Of a stretch of DNA of 5,422 nucleotides, positions 4,949 to 5,422 are shown in pieces. The translations under genes were made by a program, and so were the position numbers. The stretch comes from Deltaproteobacteria bacterium UBA3076 (lineage in GTDB: Bacteria; Desulfobacterota; Dissulfuribacteria; Dissulfuribacterales; UBA3076): positions 1 to 5,422 of the forward strand of contig DFBQ01000210.1 of NCBI GenBank assembly GCA_002367355.1, written 5' to 3'. The notes below the pieces were generated by a model, which had not been told where the DNA came from, did no database searches, and was given only the letters and a program-made list of their open reading frames with translations. Numbering within the stretch: position 1 is the first letter of the stretch; every line of letters begins with the position of its first letter.

Positions 4949-5422
4949 ATGGGGCCTGCGGAGGGATTTTTGAAAAATACGCTGAATAGTCACCACCTGA
5001 AGCGAGAAATCGGTCTCTTCTCCGCCACGGCCCTGGTGATTGCCAACATGGTGGGGACCGGCATATTCACCACCTCAGGTTTCATCATACAAGAGTTAGG
5101 CAATCCTCAAACCATGCTTCTCTGCTGGTTTGTCGGGGGCGTATTCGCCCTGTGCGGCGCTCTTTGTTATGGAGAGCTTGGCGCCATGTTCCCCAGGGCC
5201 GGCGGGGAGTATGTGTTTCTGCGGGAGAGCTTTGGCAAGGGGATGGGCTTTCTTTCCGGCTGGATCTCTCTGATCGTCGGGTTTTCAGCCCCTATTGCAG
5301 CAGCCTCCATTGCCTTTGCCACCTATTTTTCCCGCACCTTGTCCCCCTCTTACAGTTCAGAATTTACCATTCCCTTGCTGGGATCTGACATTTTTATCAT
5401 ATCACCGGTTACCTTGCTGGCA
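4949..5422 (+). CDS. APC-family amino-acid permease, N-terminal 158 codons (runs off the window)
   Basis: Inner-membrane transporter of the amino acid-polyamine-organocation superfamily, normally about 12 helices and 430-500 residues; only the first third is present. Seen: a short cytoplasmic N-terminus ending L-K-R-E-I-G-L-F at 17-24; TM1 with the substrate-binding break N-M-V-G-T-G-I-F at 33-40; TM2 at about 55-73; the signature loop Y-G-E-L-G-A-M-F-P-R-A-G-G-E-Y at 74-88 leading to L-R-E-S-F-G; and TM3 at about 98-125. The start ATG 4949 is chosen because AGGGAG lies 9 nt upstream and the protein then begins just ahead of TM1 as usual. The substrate (amino acid or polyamine) cannot be told from this part. 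A terminator-like hairpin upstream suggests its own transcription unit, so membership of the uptake locus is doubtful. Confidence 0.92.
   Translation, partial: MGPAEGFLKNTLNSHHLKREIGLFSATALVIANMVGTGIFTTSGFIIQELGNPQTMLLCWFVGGVFALCGALCYGELGAMFPRAGGEYVFLRESFGKGMGFLSGWISLIVGFSAPIAAASIAFATYFSRTLSPSYSSEFTIPLLGSDIFIISPVTLLA

Overview
The window looks like chromosomal DNA from a Gram-negative bacterium: it carries a TonB-dependent outer-membrane receptor gene and genes for two exported proteins with cleavable Sec signal peptides. The style of the proteins (a class I methyltransferase opening with H-V-C-P-W and D-N-P-L-R-R-L, and an APC permease opening L-K-R-E-I-G) recalls Desulfobacterota-type anaerobes. 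That is an impression from sequence flavour and is not proven.

Layout. On the minus strand, a class I SAM-dependent methyltransferase (51-608, TTG start) lies downstream of a TonB-dependent receptor gene (753-2831). A perfect 13-bp-stem hairpin (634-663) separates them. The receptor reading frame is broken by two in-frame stops, TGA-ATA-TGA at 1398-1406. The frame is the same on both sides and the barrel end is intact. A 245-bp gap (2832-3076) separates the receptor from genes transcribed the other way. It holds a structured-looking leader on the receptor side and a tandem 30-bp repeat full of TTGACA/TGTCAA half-sites. On the plus strand follow an exported protein of the tetrapyrrole (corrin/porphyrin) methylase family (3077-3964), an exported DUF4198-type protein (4053-4859), a likely terminator (4872-4917), and the first 158 codons of an APC-family amino-acid permease (4949 to the window end).

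How the parts may work together. The receptor, the exported tetrapyrrole-methylase-fold protein and the DUF4198 protein would all act in the cell envelope, and they share one divergent control region. DUF4198 proteins are linked to nickel/cobalt uptake, and the tetrapyrrole methylase fold binds corrin or porphyrin precursors. The most economical reading is a metal or metallo-tetrapyrrole (cobalt/nickel/corrinoid-like) acquisition locus in which a biosynthetic enzyme fold has been moved to the periplasm. This is inference. The cytoplasmic methyltransferase and the permease may belong to it or may only be neighbours. No stretch over 300 bases lacks a gene, and no tRNA, rRNA, CRISPR array or insertion sequence was seen.
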